The notes: a model not told the origin generated them from the letters alone. DNA of 33,690 nucleotides from Paenibacillus phytorum (GCF_013141715.1 NZ_WHOA01000234.1:1-33690); one strand, 5' to 3'. Positions 8,166 through 15,716 are shown, counted from the first letter of the stretch. Numbers and translations are program-made.

Positions 8166-8436
8166 ATGTCGAAAAAAAGTATACGGGTTAATTGCTGGTT
8201 ATCCCCAGCCCCAGCCCCAAAACATGGAGGCTTTCACATGGAGGATTATTACATTTGGTGCGGTTCTGCGATTCAAGGAGAAGACGGCAAATATCATTTA
8301 TTTGCATCGAGATGGCGCAAAGAACTTGGTTTTGACGCCTGAAGGCCCGTATCAATTCGAGGAGATTATCTTCGAGAAACGTTATCGTTCCTACTTTGAT
8401 GCACTTAATCAGCATAACCCTCCTGATGAAGGATGA
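8166..8436 (+). pseudogene. Broken GH43-like (beta-propeller) glycoside hydrolase gene
   Basis: The ATG at 8166 opens a 58-codon frame ending at TGA 8340-8342. It reads LSPAPAPKHGGFHMEDYYIW then CGSAIQGEDGKYHLFASRW, the conserved N-terminal blade of GH43/GH32-like five-bladed propeller hydrolases. The similarity then continues in another frame as TPEGPYQFEEIIFEKRYRSY and FDALNQHNP up to about 8425. The family normally has some 15-25 residues between these parts, so a frameshifting deletion near 8335 has removed them. Everything after the HNP motif (about 200 or more residues) is missing. It is a truncated, frameshifted remnant next to the GH95 gene, probably once part of the same carbohydrate locus. 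Confidence 0.7.
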
Positions 8437-8670
8437 TTATAAGAACGACAGTGGCGGTCTTACGGGTGAGTGGGGAGCGGGAGTGTTCGCGACAAGCGAG
8501 GATTGCATCCATAGGGATCTGCATCCTACTCCTTGTCCTATACTCGCAGCGTGACATGAGATGACGGGACATGAGCGTAATAGCTAAGGACTCCTGCTTT
8601 TCAGTAGGAGTCCACTTTTGCTTCGGCGTTATGGGAAGGTCTCTTTCGTCGTTAACGAGGGTGTTATACC
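8437..8670. other. Gene-free stretch with one hairpin
   Basis: No gene recognised. GGACTCCT (from 8588) and AGGAGTCC (to 8613) form an 8-bp hairpin followed by ACTTTTG, a weak terminator candidate on the plus strand, perhaps left over from the broken hydrolase gene. Confidence 0.45.
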
Positions 8671-8707
8671 AAATACAGCCGGCTTCTCAAGAGGGCAGGC
8701 TGTATTT
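8671..8707. terminator. Terminator of the PIN-domain gene
   Basis: A 10-bp perfect stem, AAATACAGCC (8671-8680) with GGCTGTATTT (8698-8707), just past the PIN gene stop. T-rich flanks on both strands suggest bidirectional use. Confidence 0.7.
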
Positions 8708-8719
8708 GTTTAAAGGCTT

Positions 8720-9178
8720 TTAATTAGATGGAATGATTCGAATATCCTTATCCAAATTGGCAAGCATCATGAAATTACGGTTGAAAGTAAAGATGCGTTT
8801 TACCTGATAATAGGACATGGTCACAGCAGTGAATGCTTCGCTGAGTGAGAAACGGAGTTCTGGCCTGTCCATAAGCAGTCTGCGCGATTCCCCCTCTAAT
8901 TCGGGGCCGCTGGAGATGAGCGCTAGCTTGCCTTTACTCACTGCTTTATCAATTGCATTCAGAAAATATTCCGCCTGCTGATAGCTGTATTCATTGCGAA
9001 GCCATTCGTGAAGATCAAATATAATGGAGTTTGTCGTCACGTAATTACGTTCAAGATCATGCAAGTCCAGAATCAGGGAACGGGCTTTCGCATAGCAGGG
9101 GTCTTCAGGGTTCATTAAAGCGGCTAAAGCTGTTTCATCCAGAAAAATTGCATCCTGAATGTCCAAGTAGTTATCCAT
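8720..9178 (-). CDS. PIN-domain (VapC-like) protein, probable toxin
   Basis: A 152-residue single PIN domain, the fold of VapC-type RNases. The first acidic residue is D14 in IFLDETALAALM and the second is E58 in FDLHEWLRNEY. At the position of the usual third Asp there is E114 (SLSEAFTAV), and at the fourth N133 (FTFNRNF) where most members have FTFD. PIN RNases use the acidic cluster to hold Mg or Mn, so activity may be altered but is not excluded. The gene follows the ribbon-helix-helix gene by 13 bases with its own AAGGAGTG, in the antitoxin-first order usual for type II toxin-antitoxin pairs. It may be cytoplasmic and inert in complex with its partner. Confidence 0.82.
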   Translation of the reverse strand: MDNYLDIQDAIFLDETALAALMNPEDPCYAKARSLILDLHDLERNYVTTNSIIFDLHEWLRNEYSYQQAEYFLNAIDKAVSKGKLALISSGPELEGESRRLLMDRPELRFSLSEAFTAVTMSYYQVKRIFTFNRNFMMLANLDKDIRIIPSN

Positions 9179-9191
9179 ATGTCAGCACTCC

Positions 9192-9494
9192 TTAATCCTC
9201 TAGTTTGCAAATACCAACCAAATACAGAAGCGGGTTATCTTCCTTTTGATCTACTGAAATGGGGGTTGATTCGTATTTGGCGCTTGCCAGGTGTTGGACA
9301 ATGATTCCATTGACGATCGCTTGCACGGTCGTATGCTGCATATCGGCGATTGCTTTCAGCTCAACATAATATTGCGGATTGAGTTCTATAGTGCTTTCTT
9401 CTTGTTCTTCACTTCTTGAAGAAATGAATTCGGAAGCGGTAGACTTCGCTTTTTCGAATTGATTTTGAATGAAGCGTTTGTAATTATTCGCCAT
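9192..9494 (-). CDS. Ribbon-helix-helix-like probable antitoxin
   Basis: A 100-residue protein. The N-terminal 30 residues are charged and helical; the middle (about 38-75) reads TIELNPQYYVELKAIADMQH then TTVQAIVNGIIVQHL, which fits a ribbon-helix-helix DNA-binding domain (strand, then two helices). The C-terminal 25 residues are polar and could embrace the PIN protein. It lies immediately upstream of the PIN gene in the same transcript, so it probably acts as antitoxin and autorepressor. Start ATG follows AAAGGAGTG. It is not a close match to any named antitoxin that I recognise. Confidence 0.7.
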   Translation of the reverse strand: MANNYKRFIQNQFEKAKSTASEFISSRSEEQEESTIELNPQYYVELKAIADMQHTTVQAIVNGIIVQHLASAKYESTPISVDQKEDNPLLYLVGICKLED

Positions 9495-9500
9495 CGTGAT

Positions 9501-9620
9501 TCACTCCTTTTGCATAGCTTTTATAACGATTCGTCGAATCCTGTCGATTTCAGGGGGTAATGTCGGGCGGAAAGCCAGCGGCTGCCATGGACGAGAACCT
9601 AAGGGGCTAGATATCCAAGA
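9501..9620 (-). pseudogene. 39-codon tail of an unidentified gene
   Basis: One minus-strand frame is open from 9620 to the TGA at 9501-9503 and reads like protein: SSPLGSRPWQPLAFRPTLPP then EIDRIRRIVIKAMQKE. The stop codon lies within the ribosome binding site of the antitoxin-like gene, as at a normal operon junction. There is no start codon at the upstream end, where a TGA stands, so it looks like the 3' end of a gene once upstream of the pair. No family recognised. Confidence 0.35.
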
Positions 9621-9816
9621 TCAACACTCCATATAAAGAAAAGACCCTTCTTATTTGCTAAGAGGGTCTTATCAGTGGATTTTTCAATGTTAACCACTTC
9701 ATCTTACGGACGTGTGTTGAAAGAAAGCTGTAATCTATTCTAGTTTCACCTTGTTTGTTTAGTAAACATAAATATAACTCTAATTCCACCCCAAGTGCCC
9801 CGAGAGCGTTCTTGAC
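9621..9816. other. Gene-free stretch with one hairpin
   Basis: AAGACCCTTCTTA (9641-9653) pairs with TAAGAGGGTCTT (9659-9670), with T-rich sequence on the minus-strand side. It is a terminator-like stem with no obvious gene in front of it. Nothing else seen. Confidence 0.5.
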
Positions 9817-9851
9817 AAAAAATAGCCCCAATCAATTCGTTTGATTGAGGG
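9817..9851 (-). terminator. Terminator of the quinone oxidoreductase gene
   Basis: On the minus strand CCCTCAATCAA, a short loop, then TTGATTGGGG, followed by CTATTTTTTG. It lies about 40 bases past the stop codon at 9889. Confidence 0.85.
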
Positions 9852-9888
9852 TGATTTTTGTCATTCATTTTTCTTAATTAGGTCAGGC

Positions 9889-10878
9889 TTACATTTGCAA
9901 AACCAGTTTTCCGACCGTGTTCTTTGCTTCCAAAAGAGCAAGTGCTTCTGCGGCATTTTCCAGAGGATACACACCTTGAATTTCCGCATGTATTTCTTTT
10001 CTTGCCAGCATACCTAACGCTTCTCGCGCCGCTTTCCCAGTCTCCACAGGATTACTGTCGCTGTATCCGCCTAATGTAAAACCAGCGAACTGTTTGTTGG
10101 AAAACCATATTTGATTATAAGAATGTATAACATCCTCTTCTCCGCTTGCGTTTCCAACTACAACAAGTTGCCCTAACGGACGAAGCACCTCTAAGCTTTG
10201 TTTGCGCATATTCCCTCCGACTGGATCAAAGACGGCATGGACACCTTTTTGTCCAGTTGCTCGTAGGGTTCGCTCCACAAAATTGGATCGGATAAATAAC
10301 TCGTCATATCCGAGGGATTCGGCCAACTTTACTTTCTCGGCGCTTCCGACGGTTCCGAGTACCTTCCCTGCTCCCAGACGGTTGGCCATTTGCCCCAGAA
10401 AACTGCCCAGCCCGCCAACCGCTGCATGAACGAGTATGTTGTCACCCGTTCTCATTCTATAAACATCTTTTATAGCCAGATATGCTGTTGTTAAATTTAC
10501 AATAGAAGCTGCAGCTGTCGCTAAGTCGAGGTCGGCTCCTAATTGATCTAACGGAACCGTCAGATCTGGCCGTACATTCGCCATTGATGCAAAGCCGTTA
10601 AGATCATGCAGTGTCATCGAGGCAACGGGTTGACCAACGTAGAAGCCCTCTACTCCTTCCCCGATGGCACGTACATACCCCGATACTTCTAAACCGGGAG
10701 TAAGCGGCATCGGAAAAGCGGAGATAAACTCGCCACGGCTAAGCAACACTTCGAAATACCCTACTCCAGCATAAGCAACGTCAATGGTAAGCATACCGGG
10801 GGTCGGTTGTAGATCCGGTTTCTCTCGCAACTGCAGACTTGCAGGTCCTCCTGGTCGATCAATTATGATAGCTTTCAA
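9889..10878 (-). CDS. Zinc-independent quinone oxidoreductase-type MDR protein
   Basis: A 329-residue medium-chain dehydrogenase/reductase of the quinone oxidoreductase branch. The N-terminal GroES-like domain covers about 1-120 (TPGLEVSGYVRAIGEGVEGF). The nucleotide-binding Rossmann domain starts near 145, with HAAVGGLGSFLGQMANRLGA as the dinucleotide loop. The structural-zinc cysteine cluster of alcohol dehydrogenases is absent, which fits NADPH-dependent quinone or enone reduction. The C-terminus ends with the typical ENAAEALALLEAKNTVGKLV. The start is TTG at 10876-10878, supported by AAGGAGG nine bases upstream and the conserved MKAI opening. The MmyB-type regulator gene lies 96 bases upstream on the same strand and may control it through the palindrome at 10908. 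Confidence 0.93.
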   Translation of the reverse strand: MKAIIIDRPGGPASLQLREKPDLQPTPGMLTIDVAYAGVGYFEVLLSRGEFISAFPMPLTPGLEVSGYVRAIGEGVEGFYVGQPVASMTLHDLNGFASMANVRPDLTVPLDQLGADLDLATAAASIVNLTTAYLAIKDVYRMRTGDNILVHAAVGGLGSFLGQMANRLGAGKVLGTVGSAEKVKLAESLGYDELFIRSNFVERTLRATGQKGVHAVFDPVGGNMRKQSLEVLRPLGQLVVVGNASGEEDVIHSYNQIWFSNKQFAGFTLGGYSDSNPVETGKAAREALGMLARKEIHAEIQGVYPLENAAEALALLEAKNTVGKLVLQM

Positions 10879-10907
10879 ATTTATGTAACCTCCTTGATTG
10901 TGATTAA

Positions 10908-10923
10908 GTCTATTATATTAGAC
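10908..10923. promoter_or_regulatory. Palindrome over the -10 box of the oxidoreductase promoter
   Basis: GTCTATTATATTAGAC is symmetric at 14 of 16 positions. On the minus strand it contains TATAAT, the likely -10 box, so a bound repressor would block the promoter. The MmyB-type regulator encoded next door is the natural candidate. Confidence 0.5.
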
Positions 10924-10974
10924 GACCAAGGAGGCATCCTGTTTGCAGTTATACAGGTATCCAGACTAACAGGC

Positions 10975-11808
10975 TTATTTCCGAATATACACTAATTTTT
11001 GCTCAGTGTCGGTATCAGAAATGGGAGTAAATACACAGCAGTGTAGGTTTTCATTGCCGTTAATATTATCAAAGGTGTTCAATTTAAAGTATAATCGCCC
11101 TGCGACGAGGTGATCAAACGTGTAATGTATGGCTTTCTTTTGCTGCACATCATGCAATCGCCATAACGTTTGAAACTCCTCACTTTCCTTACACATTTGC
11201 CGCACGAATTCCTCATACCAGAGATCGCCCGCCTTTTGGTCAAAATACATACGAAAAACCCCTGATGTAAAATCAGCAAATTCCTTCCAATTCGCTAACT
11301 GCTTGCGCAGGATTGGATCGGTAAATATCAACCGTGTCATCACTCGCTTCTCAGTGGGAATCGCATGGAAATCCGTAATGATTTCAGAAGCCATCTGATT
11401 GTAGGCCAACACCTCGGTTCGATTGTTTGCGATGATTGCCGGATAGTTCAATTGATCAATAATGTTCTGAAGCTCTGGATCTATTTCATTAGCGTTCGGG
11501 TAAGAGCCCCCTTCTCCGCCATAATTTGCCAAACGAAGCAGATGAAGATGTTCTTCTGAAGATAATTGCAAGGCTTTACCAACGCTCTCGATCACTTCTC
11601 TGGAGGCTGTGACGGCCCTGCCTTGTTCTAACCAGGTATACCAGGTGATACTTACCCCCGCAAGGTGGGCAACCTCTTCTCTGCGTAATCCCGGCGTTCT
11701 TCTTGTGCCAAAGCGACCGACAGTGCTGACATGATCCGGCTTGATCCGTGCCCGGCGGGATTTTAAAAAGTCTCCGAGTATATTGATTTTTTGGTTTTCT
11801 GAAGACAT
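10975..11808 (-). CDS. Helix-turn-helix regulator with MmyB-like ligand domain
   Basis: A 277-residue regulator. Residues about 10-85 form an XRE-type helix-turn-helix of the MmyB subgroup, with the family signature GTRRTPGLRREEVAHLAGVS then ITWYTWLEQGR. Residues about 105-270 form the MmyB-like PAS-type ligand domain (ELQNIIDQLNYPAIIANNRT, later DHLVAGRLYFKLNTFD). In other bacteria such proteins control a neighbouring short-chain or medium-chain oxidoreductase; fatty acids have been found in the structure of one member. Here the quinone oxidoreductase gene is next downstream on the same strand. The ATG at 11808 has an AGAGG-type site upstream. Confidence 0.9.
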   Translation of the reverse strand: MSSENQKINILGDFLKSRRARIKPDHVSTVGRFGTRRTPGLRREEVAHLAGVSITWYTWLEQGRAVTASREVIESVGKALQLSSEEHLHLLRLANYGGEGGSYPNANEIDPELQNIIDQLNYPAIIANNRTEVLAYNQMASEIITDFHAIPTEKRVMTRLIFTDPILRKQLANWKEFADFTSGVFRMYFDQKAGDLWYEEFVRQMCKESEEFQTLWRLHDVQQKKAIHYTFDHLVAGRLYFKLNTFDNINGNENLHCCVFTPISDTDTEQKLVYIRK

Positions 11809-12261
11809 TCCACAACCTCTTTCTCCGCAATCAATTCAATTTATCAGCTTGAGCTTTTTGAATTACTCCCACTATAATCTCTAATTATCAGTTTCTATTA
11901 TACAGAAATTAATAATTGATAGAAAGAATTGTGTAATCGTTATCATACAAGTAGCTAAATTGAACAGGAAGCAGCGATTCAAGCAGAAGGAGCGATATTA
12001 CATGTCCCAAGCTTACTAAAAGCAACACTACGATATAACAATAATGTCAGATATTCAGGGATCTTTTGAGATATTTCGATCAACTTCATCTCTTCCGCCA
12101 TGATCCATGTAGCATCAATGATGATGTTTAAGATAATCAAAAACGAAAAAACGCCCTCTTTCTTCTGGAGTTTGGCCCTCACCATTATCCCAGGTTTTAT
12201 TCAACTGCAGATGTGCCTGGTTCGGGATTTGGTCGTGACAACAATTTTATCCCTTAAAAAC
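11809..12261. other. Gene-free region upstream of the MmyB-type regulator
   Basis: AT-rich. TTTCT-N7-AGAAA (around 11890-11910) is a small inverted repeat in the probable regulator promoter. Between about 11980 and 12240 short frames are open on both strands, but none has a ribosome site or recognisable motif. I see no supportable gene; it may hold decayed coding sequence. Confidence 0.45.
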
Positions 12262-12284
12262 AAAAAAACCGCTATTTTAGCGGT
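12262..12284 (-). terminator. Terminator after the broken MFS gene
   Basis: ACCGCTA-TTT-TAGCGGT at 12268-12284; on the minus strand the stem is followed by a run of T (12262-12268). It lies about 35 bases past the original MFS stop codon and ends the CMD/AKR/MFS unit. Confidence 0.85.
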
Positions 12285-12318
12285 AATTAAAAATGTCCTT
12301 TGATGTATGAACATAGAA

Positions 12319-12817
12319 TCAGAACCCATTCGAATTCAACTGCGTGAGTGACTGTTTGTTTTTCAACAAACGTTTCACAAAAAAAGTGAAAAGTGTTAAG
12401 GAAAACGCTACGGACACGGCGCTGACCGCGAACAATACTTGGTAGCTTGTGTACTGGGAGATCCAGGATCGTGGCGGTTGTGGAAACGGCCCAACTCATC
12501 CCGTGCAAGATTCTGAGCCCTATCAGAACGACAACTCCTCCAACCCAGTTATACATATACATCGCCAAGGTGAAAAGAAGCAGCCCCCAGACGATAAACG
12601 GACGTCTACCGAACCGGTCTAGGAGGCCGCCGACGATCGGCCGAAAAATAACGGCCGACAGCGCAAACGCGCCCATCGCCAGACCGACCTGCGACTGGTT
12701 GCCTCCCATCTGTTTGATGAACGGCGGCAACGTCGGATACAGCATATAAAATGCGTTAAATAGAAATAGGTTTCCTATAGTCATGAGAGAAAACTGCTTC
12801 GTCCATAGGCGTTCCAC
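12319..12817 (-). pseudogene. MFS transporter, internal deletion with frameshift (copy A)
   Basis: From GTG 12817 (ribosome site GGGAGG) the frame encodes the first four to five membrane segments of a major facilitator, including LLDRFGRRPFIVWG and LRILHGMSWAVSTTA. It then shifts near 12465: the original frame continues 3' as WISQYTSYQVLFAVSAVSVA then FSLTLFTFFVKRLLKNKQ, a normal last membrane helix and tail, ending at TGA 12319-12321. The middle of the transporter (about half of the usual 390-400 residues) is missing and the two ends are out of frame, so no working transporter can be made. The uninterrupted shadow frame runs to 12287. It is the third gene of the CMD/AKR unit and is strongly similar to copy B at 29024. 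Confidence 0.85.
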
Positions 12818-12844
12818 TGTCCATTCCTCCCTTTCGCACTACTA

Positions 12845-13825
12845 TTATTGAAAACCAATTATTGGGTGAGGGACATACGGTTCTTCCAGCGATGCTATTT
12901 CTTCATATGTTAATTTAATTGAGAGCGCAGCTATCGCATCTTCGAGATGAGACACTTTCGTCGCACCGATAATAGGAGCTGTTACCGGTTCTTTCTGCAA
13001 CAACCAGGCAAGTGCGATTTGAACGCGTGGAACGCCATGTTTTTCTGCTATTGCCGCAACCCGCTCTATGACAAATCGGTCGGTATTTGCTGTCGCATCA
13101 TATTTAGCTTTCGCAATTTGATCGGTTTCGGAACGATGTGTTGTTTCCTGTGTATCACGCGTCAATCTTCCACCAGCAAGCGGGCTATATGGAATCACAC
13201 CGATTTTTTCTACCTTGCAAAGCGGCAGCATCTCCCTCTCCTCTTCACGGTATATGAGGTTCAAATGATTCTGCATCGATACGAACCGGGTCCATCCATT
13301 TTTCTCGGCTACATGCAAAGTCTTCAGAAACTGCCATGCATACATGGCAGAAGCGCCTATGTATCTTGCCTTTCCTGCCTTTACCACATCATGCAAGGCT
13401 TCCATTGTCTCTTCGATAGGCGTATTGTAATCCCAGCGGTGAATTTGGTACAGATCCACATAATCTGTTCCCAGTCTCATAAGACTTTTATCAATTTCAC
13501 TCATGATTGCCTTGCGGGAAAGTCCGGCACCATTGGGACCTTCATACATGCGGCCATTAACTTTTGTTGCGATGGCAATTTCATCCCGATTTGCATAGTC
13601 CTTTAAAGCACGTCCAATAATCTCCTCACTTGATCCGGATGAATATACATTCGCCGTATCAAAAAAATTGATACCAAGCTCCAAAGCTTTCTTAATGATT
13701 GGACGACTGCGTTCCTCATCAAGTACCCACTGATGAATCCACCGCCCTGCTTCACCAAAGCCCATACAGCCAAGACAAATACGGGATACATCCAAGCCTG
13801 TATTTCCAAGTTTCACATATTCCAT
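12845..13825 (-). CDS. Aldo/keto reductase, YajO-like (copy A)
   Basis: A 326-residue NADPH-dependent aldo/keto reductase with a complete TIM-barrel. The catalytic tetrad is visible: D56 and Y61 (FFDTANVYS), K88 (IATKV) and H129 (YQIHRWD). The N-terminus MEYVKLGNTGLDVSRICLGC and the C-terminal PIIGATKVSHLEDAIAALS are those of the YajO/AKR type. It reduces carbonyls; the native substrate is unknown. The ATG at 13825 has AAAGGAGTG nine bases upstream; the GTG at 13837 overlaps that site and is unlikely. It lies between the carboxymuconolactone decarboxylase-like gene and the broken MFS gene in one minus-strand unit, divergent from the TetR regulator. Very similar to copy B at 28009. Confidence 0.95.
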   Translation of the reverse strand: MEYVKLGNTGLDVSRICLGCMGFGEAGRWIHQWVLDEERSRPIIKKALELGINFFDTANVYSSGSSEEIIGRALKDYANRDEIAIATKVNGRMYEGPNGAGLSRKAIMSEIDKSLMRLGTDYVDLYQIHRWDYNTPIEETMEALHDVVKAGKARYIGASAMYAWQFLKTLHVAEKNGWTRFVSMQNHLNLIYREEEREMLPLCKVEKIGVIPYSPLAGGRLTRDTQETTHRSETDQIAKAKYDATANTDRFVIERVAAIAEKHGVPRVQIALAWLLQKEPVTAPIIGATKVSHLEDAIAALSIKLTYEEIASLEEPYVPHPIIGFQ

Positions 13826-13877
13826 TCGTCTGTACACTCCTTTTTCATATCAAGTAAGAAGTCTCGCCTGGCACTCT

Positions 13878-14207
13878 TTATTGCCCTTCTGCAAACACTT
13901 TTTTGGCAACCATAATGGCAGACATCGATTTCGGCCAACCGGCATAAAAAGCGAGATGAATAATCACTTCTTTGAGTTCTTCTTCTGAAATCCCATTTTC
14001 CTTCGCTTTATTCAAATGAAATGTCAGTTGCTCCGTATTTCCTCCGGTGATCAGACTTGCTAAGGTAATCAGGCTGCGGTCTCGCGGAGACAACTCTTTG
14101 CGTTCCCAAACATCGCCAAACAAAACGTCGTCAGTAAGCTCCACAAGTTTCGGGGCGAAATCTCCAATCATTTTTTGTGCGCCTGTCAGTTCTTTTTCCT
14201 TTGACAT
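13878..14207 (-). CDS. Carboxymuconolactone decarboxylase family (AhpD-like) protein
   Basis: A 109-residue single-domain protein of the CMD family, all helical. The core reads LSPRDRSLITLASLITGG, then LTFHLNKAKENGISEEELKE and HLAFYAGWPKSMSAIMVAK. It keeps the H of the HLAFYAGWP motif but lacks the C-x-x-C pair of AhpD peroxidases, so it fits the decarboxylase-like branch. The true substrate is unknown; members next to aldo/keto reductases usually belong to small stress or detoxification operons. First gene of the unit; ATG 14207 follows GAAGGAGG. The divergent TetR gene and the ACACGTGT palindrome suggest repression. Confidence 0.93.
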   Translation of the reverse strand: MSKEKELTGAQKMIGDFAPKLVELTDDVLFGDVWERKELSPRDRSLITLASLITGGNTEQLTFHLNKAKENGISEEELKEVIIHLAFYAGWPKSMSAIMVAKKVFAEGQ

Positions 14208-14266
14208 TTTTATACCTCCTTCTTTTTATTTTCTGGTCGTAATAAACATTAAATCAATAATAGTTC

Positions 14267-14296
14267 TTGATATATTAATGTACACGTGTCTATAAT
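14267..14296 (+). promoter_or_regulatory. TetR gene promoter with palindromic operator in the spacer
   Basis: TTGATA (14267-14272), 18-base spacer and TATAAT (14291-14296). The perfect palindrome ACACGTGT (14282-14289) lies inside the spacer. On the other strand TGTACA-N16-TATTAT could serve the CMD gene and overlaps the same palindrome, so one bound dimer could cover both promoters. Confidence 0.55.
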
Positions 14297-14404
14297 TATA
14301 AGCAGATACAGAACATCTGCAATTGTTAAATGAGCGTGTTTTGTTAAGAAATGAACAGCTACTTAATAATTGTTAATTATTTACGAAAGCTTGGTGACCA
14401 CCAA

Positions 14405-14950
14405 TTGGCAAAAGTGGATCGAAGAATACTCAAAACGCAGGAAGCGTTAAAAAAAGCTGTTATTGAACTAATGTCAGAGAAAAGTTTTGATGACATTACC
14501 ATACAGGATCTTTCCGACAGGGCGAATGTGAGCCGCGGGACCATCTATCTTCATTATTTAGATAAATTTGATTTGTTGGATAAGCTCATTGAAGAACATA
14601 TAAACGTTCTAAGTGAAATGTGCAAAGAGGCATCCGAATTGGATTTTATCGAAGCAACTCTGATGTGGACCGAATACTTTGAGCGTAATTATTCTTTCTT
14701 TTCAATGATGTTAGCGAGTAAAGGTGCTCCTTATTTTCGTGGTCGGTTTCTTAACTTACTTATCGAAGAATTAACGAATGAGGTCGATGTAATCAAAGGT
14801 AAGAACGAGAGGTTAAATGAAGATCTTCTCGTTAGGTTTGTTGCATCTGCTTACGTAGGGGTAGTGGAATGGTGGTTTACTAATGAAAGGCCAGTCACCC
14901 ATCATGTCTTGGCGGAACAACTCGGGACATTGTTAGAGAGAAATGTGTAA
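14405..14950 (+). CDS. TetR/AcrR family transcriptional regulator
   Basis: About 181 residues. The N-terminal helix-turn-helix reads KVDRRILKTQEALKKAVIEL then DDITIQDLSDRANVSRGTIY and LHYLDKFDLLDKLIEEHI; the C-terminal ligand domain resembles the Firmicutes-type TetR C-terminal domain. The frame is open from an ATG at 14351, but that codon lacks a ribosome site; the TTG at 14405 has GGTGA seven bases upstream and gives the usual M-A-K-V-D-R-R start. It is divergent from the CMD/AKR/MFS unit and probably represses both it and itself. Confidence 0.92.
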   Translation: MAKVDRRILKTQEALKKAVIELMSEKSFDDITIQDLSDRANVSRGTIYLHYLDKFDLLDKLIEEHINVLSEMCKEASELDFIEATLMWTEYFERNYSFFSMMLASKGAPYFRGRFLNLLIEELTNEVDVIKGKNERLNEDLLVRFVASAYVGVVEWWFTNERPVTHHVLAEQLGTLLERNV

Positions 14951-14965
14951 TCGATATCAGACTGT

Positions 14966-14997
14966 AGCTCAAGCCATTATTGGTCTTGAGCTTTTTT
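14966..14997 (+). terminator. Terminator of the TetR gene
   Basis: AGCTCAAGCC, loop ATTATT, then a GG(T)CTTGAGCT arm and six T residues, 15 bases past the stop codon. Confidence 0.9.
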
Positions 14998-15150
14998 CGT
15001 TTCTAGGATTTGTTCAACATGACCTGCTCCATACTTGGATTGCCTACCCAGTGCTTGTATTTACATAATAATCGTTGTGTTAGGTGGTAATCCGTTTCAG
15101 CCCTGTTCATGTGCTCATACCATATATAGAAAACTGAGGAGGAACGAAGT

Positions 15151-15540
15151 ATGGCAAATAACGGTTTGCTTTGTGAGCAGTTCTCAAGGATTATCGGTGG
15201 CCAACCCGGCTTCGCTGGCGGAAAATGTGTGACGACAATAAATCGAGATCAAATAAGATCAACAATTTTGGGGAAAAGATTTAGTGTAACGTCTTCTTTT
15301 TCGTTCGAATCATTAAATAATAGAACTGGCAGAGCACTTTGCTTAGGTAGAGGGGCATTCTTACAAAAAGAAGTCAATAAATTCATTTCTGCCATTCGTA
15401 ATCAAGGAATAAAAGTTTCGTCTGTTCGGAACGAATGGCTGTTCGAGCAACCACGTTTGATTTATATCAATATTGAATCGGTTGATAGACCACTTGTTTT
15501 CGCAAGAAAAGTCAGGCGAGCGTTAGAAGTAATTCATTAA
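15151..15540 (+). CDS. DUF1259 domain protein
   Basis: A 129-residue protein that is a single DUF1259 domain (LppY/LpqO-like). The typical segments are present: LCEQFSRIIGGQPGFAGGKC near the N-terminus, VTSSFSFESL in the middle, and NEWLFEQPRLIYINIES (usual form H-N-H-W-L-F). Here the HNH-like triplet is R-N-E, so two His of the conserved patch are missing. Function unknown in the family. ATG 15151 follows GAGGAGGA. There is no partner gene; a terminator follows at 15581. It has no signal peptide, unlike the lipoprotein members. Confidence 0.85.
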   Translation: MANNGLLCEQFSRIIGGQPGFAGGKCVTTINRDQIRSTILGKRFSVTSSFSFESLNNRTGRALCLGRGAFLQKEVNKFISAIRNQGIKVSSVRNEWLFEQPRLIYINIESVDRPLVFARKVRRALEVIH

Positions 15541-15580
15541 AGGAAAGAGACGTCAAGCGTGACGACGTCGGCTTATAAAC

Positions 15581-15605
15581 AGTCCCCATTTTACTGTGGG
15601 ACTTT
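15581..15605 (+). terminator. Terminator of the DUF1259 gene
   Basis: AGTCCC (15581-15586) pairs with GGGACT (15598-15603), followed by TTT; 40 bases past the stop codon. Confidence 0.6.
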
Positions 15606-15606
15606 A

Positions 15607-15665
15607 ACACGCACTTCGTTATCTGCCGTTAGATGAACAAAGGCTGCCGATCATGCCGGCAGCCT
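15607..15665 (+). repeat. Dispersed ~58-bp repeat, copy 1
   Basis: GCACTTCGTTATCTGCCGTT then AGATGAACAAAGGCTGCCGA, ending in an AGGCTGCCG / CGGCAGCCT hairpin (15641-15665). It matches 18400-18457 almost throughout, in the same orientation. No T-tract follows here. It lies between convergent genes. Confidence 0.75.
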
Positions 15666-15716
15666 CACTGTATAGTTTTTTAAACTCTCGATCTCCGTCG
15701 TAGCAGAATAACATAG

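Noticed and set aside
11979..12303. Open frames on both strands between the MmyB-type regulator and the MFS remnant
   Set aside because: Neither has a ribosome site, start context or recognisable motif; they may be old coding sequence, but I cannot name a gene.
15035..15232. 65-codon plus-strand frame overlapping the DUF1259 start
   Set aside because: It is in another phase from the well-supported DUF1259 gene and has no ribosome site.
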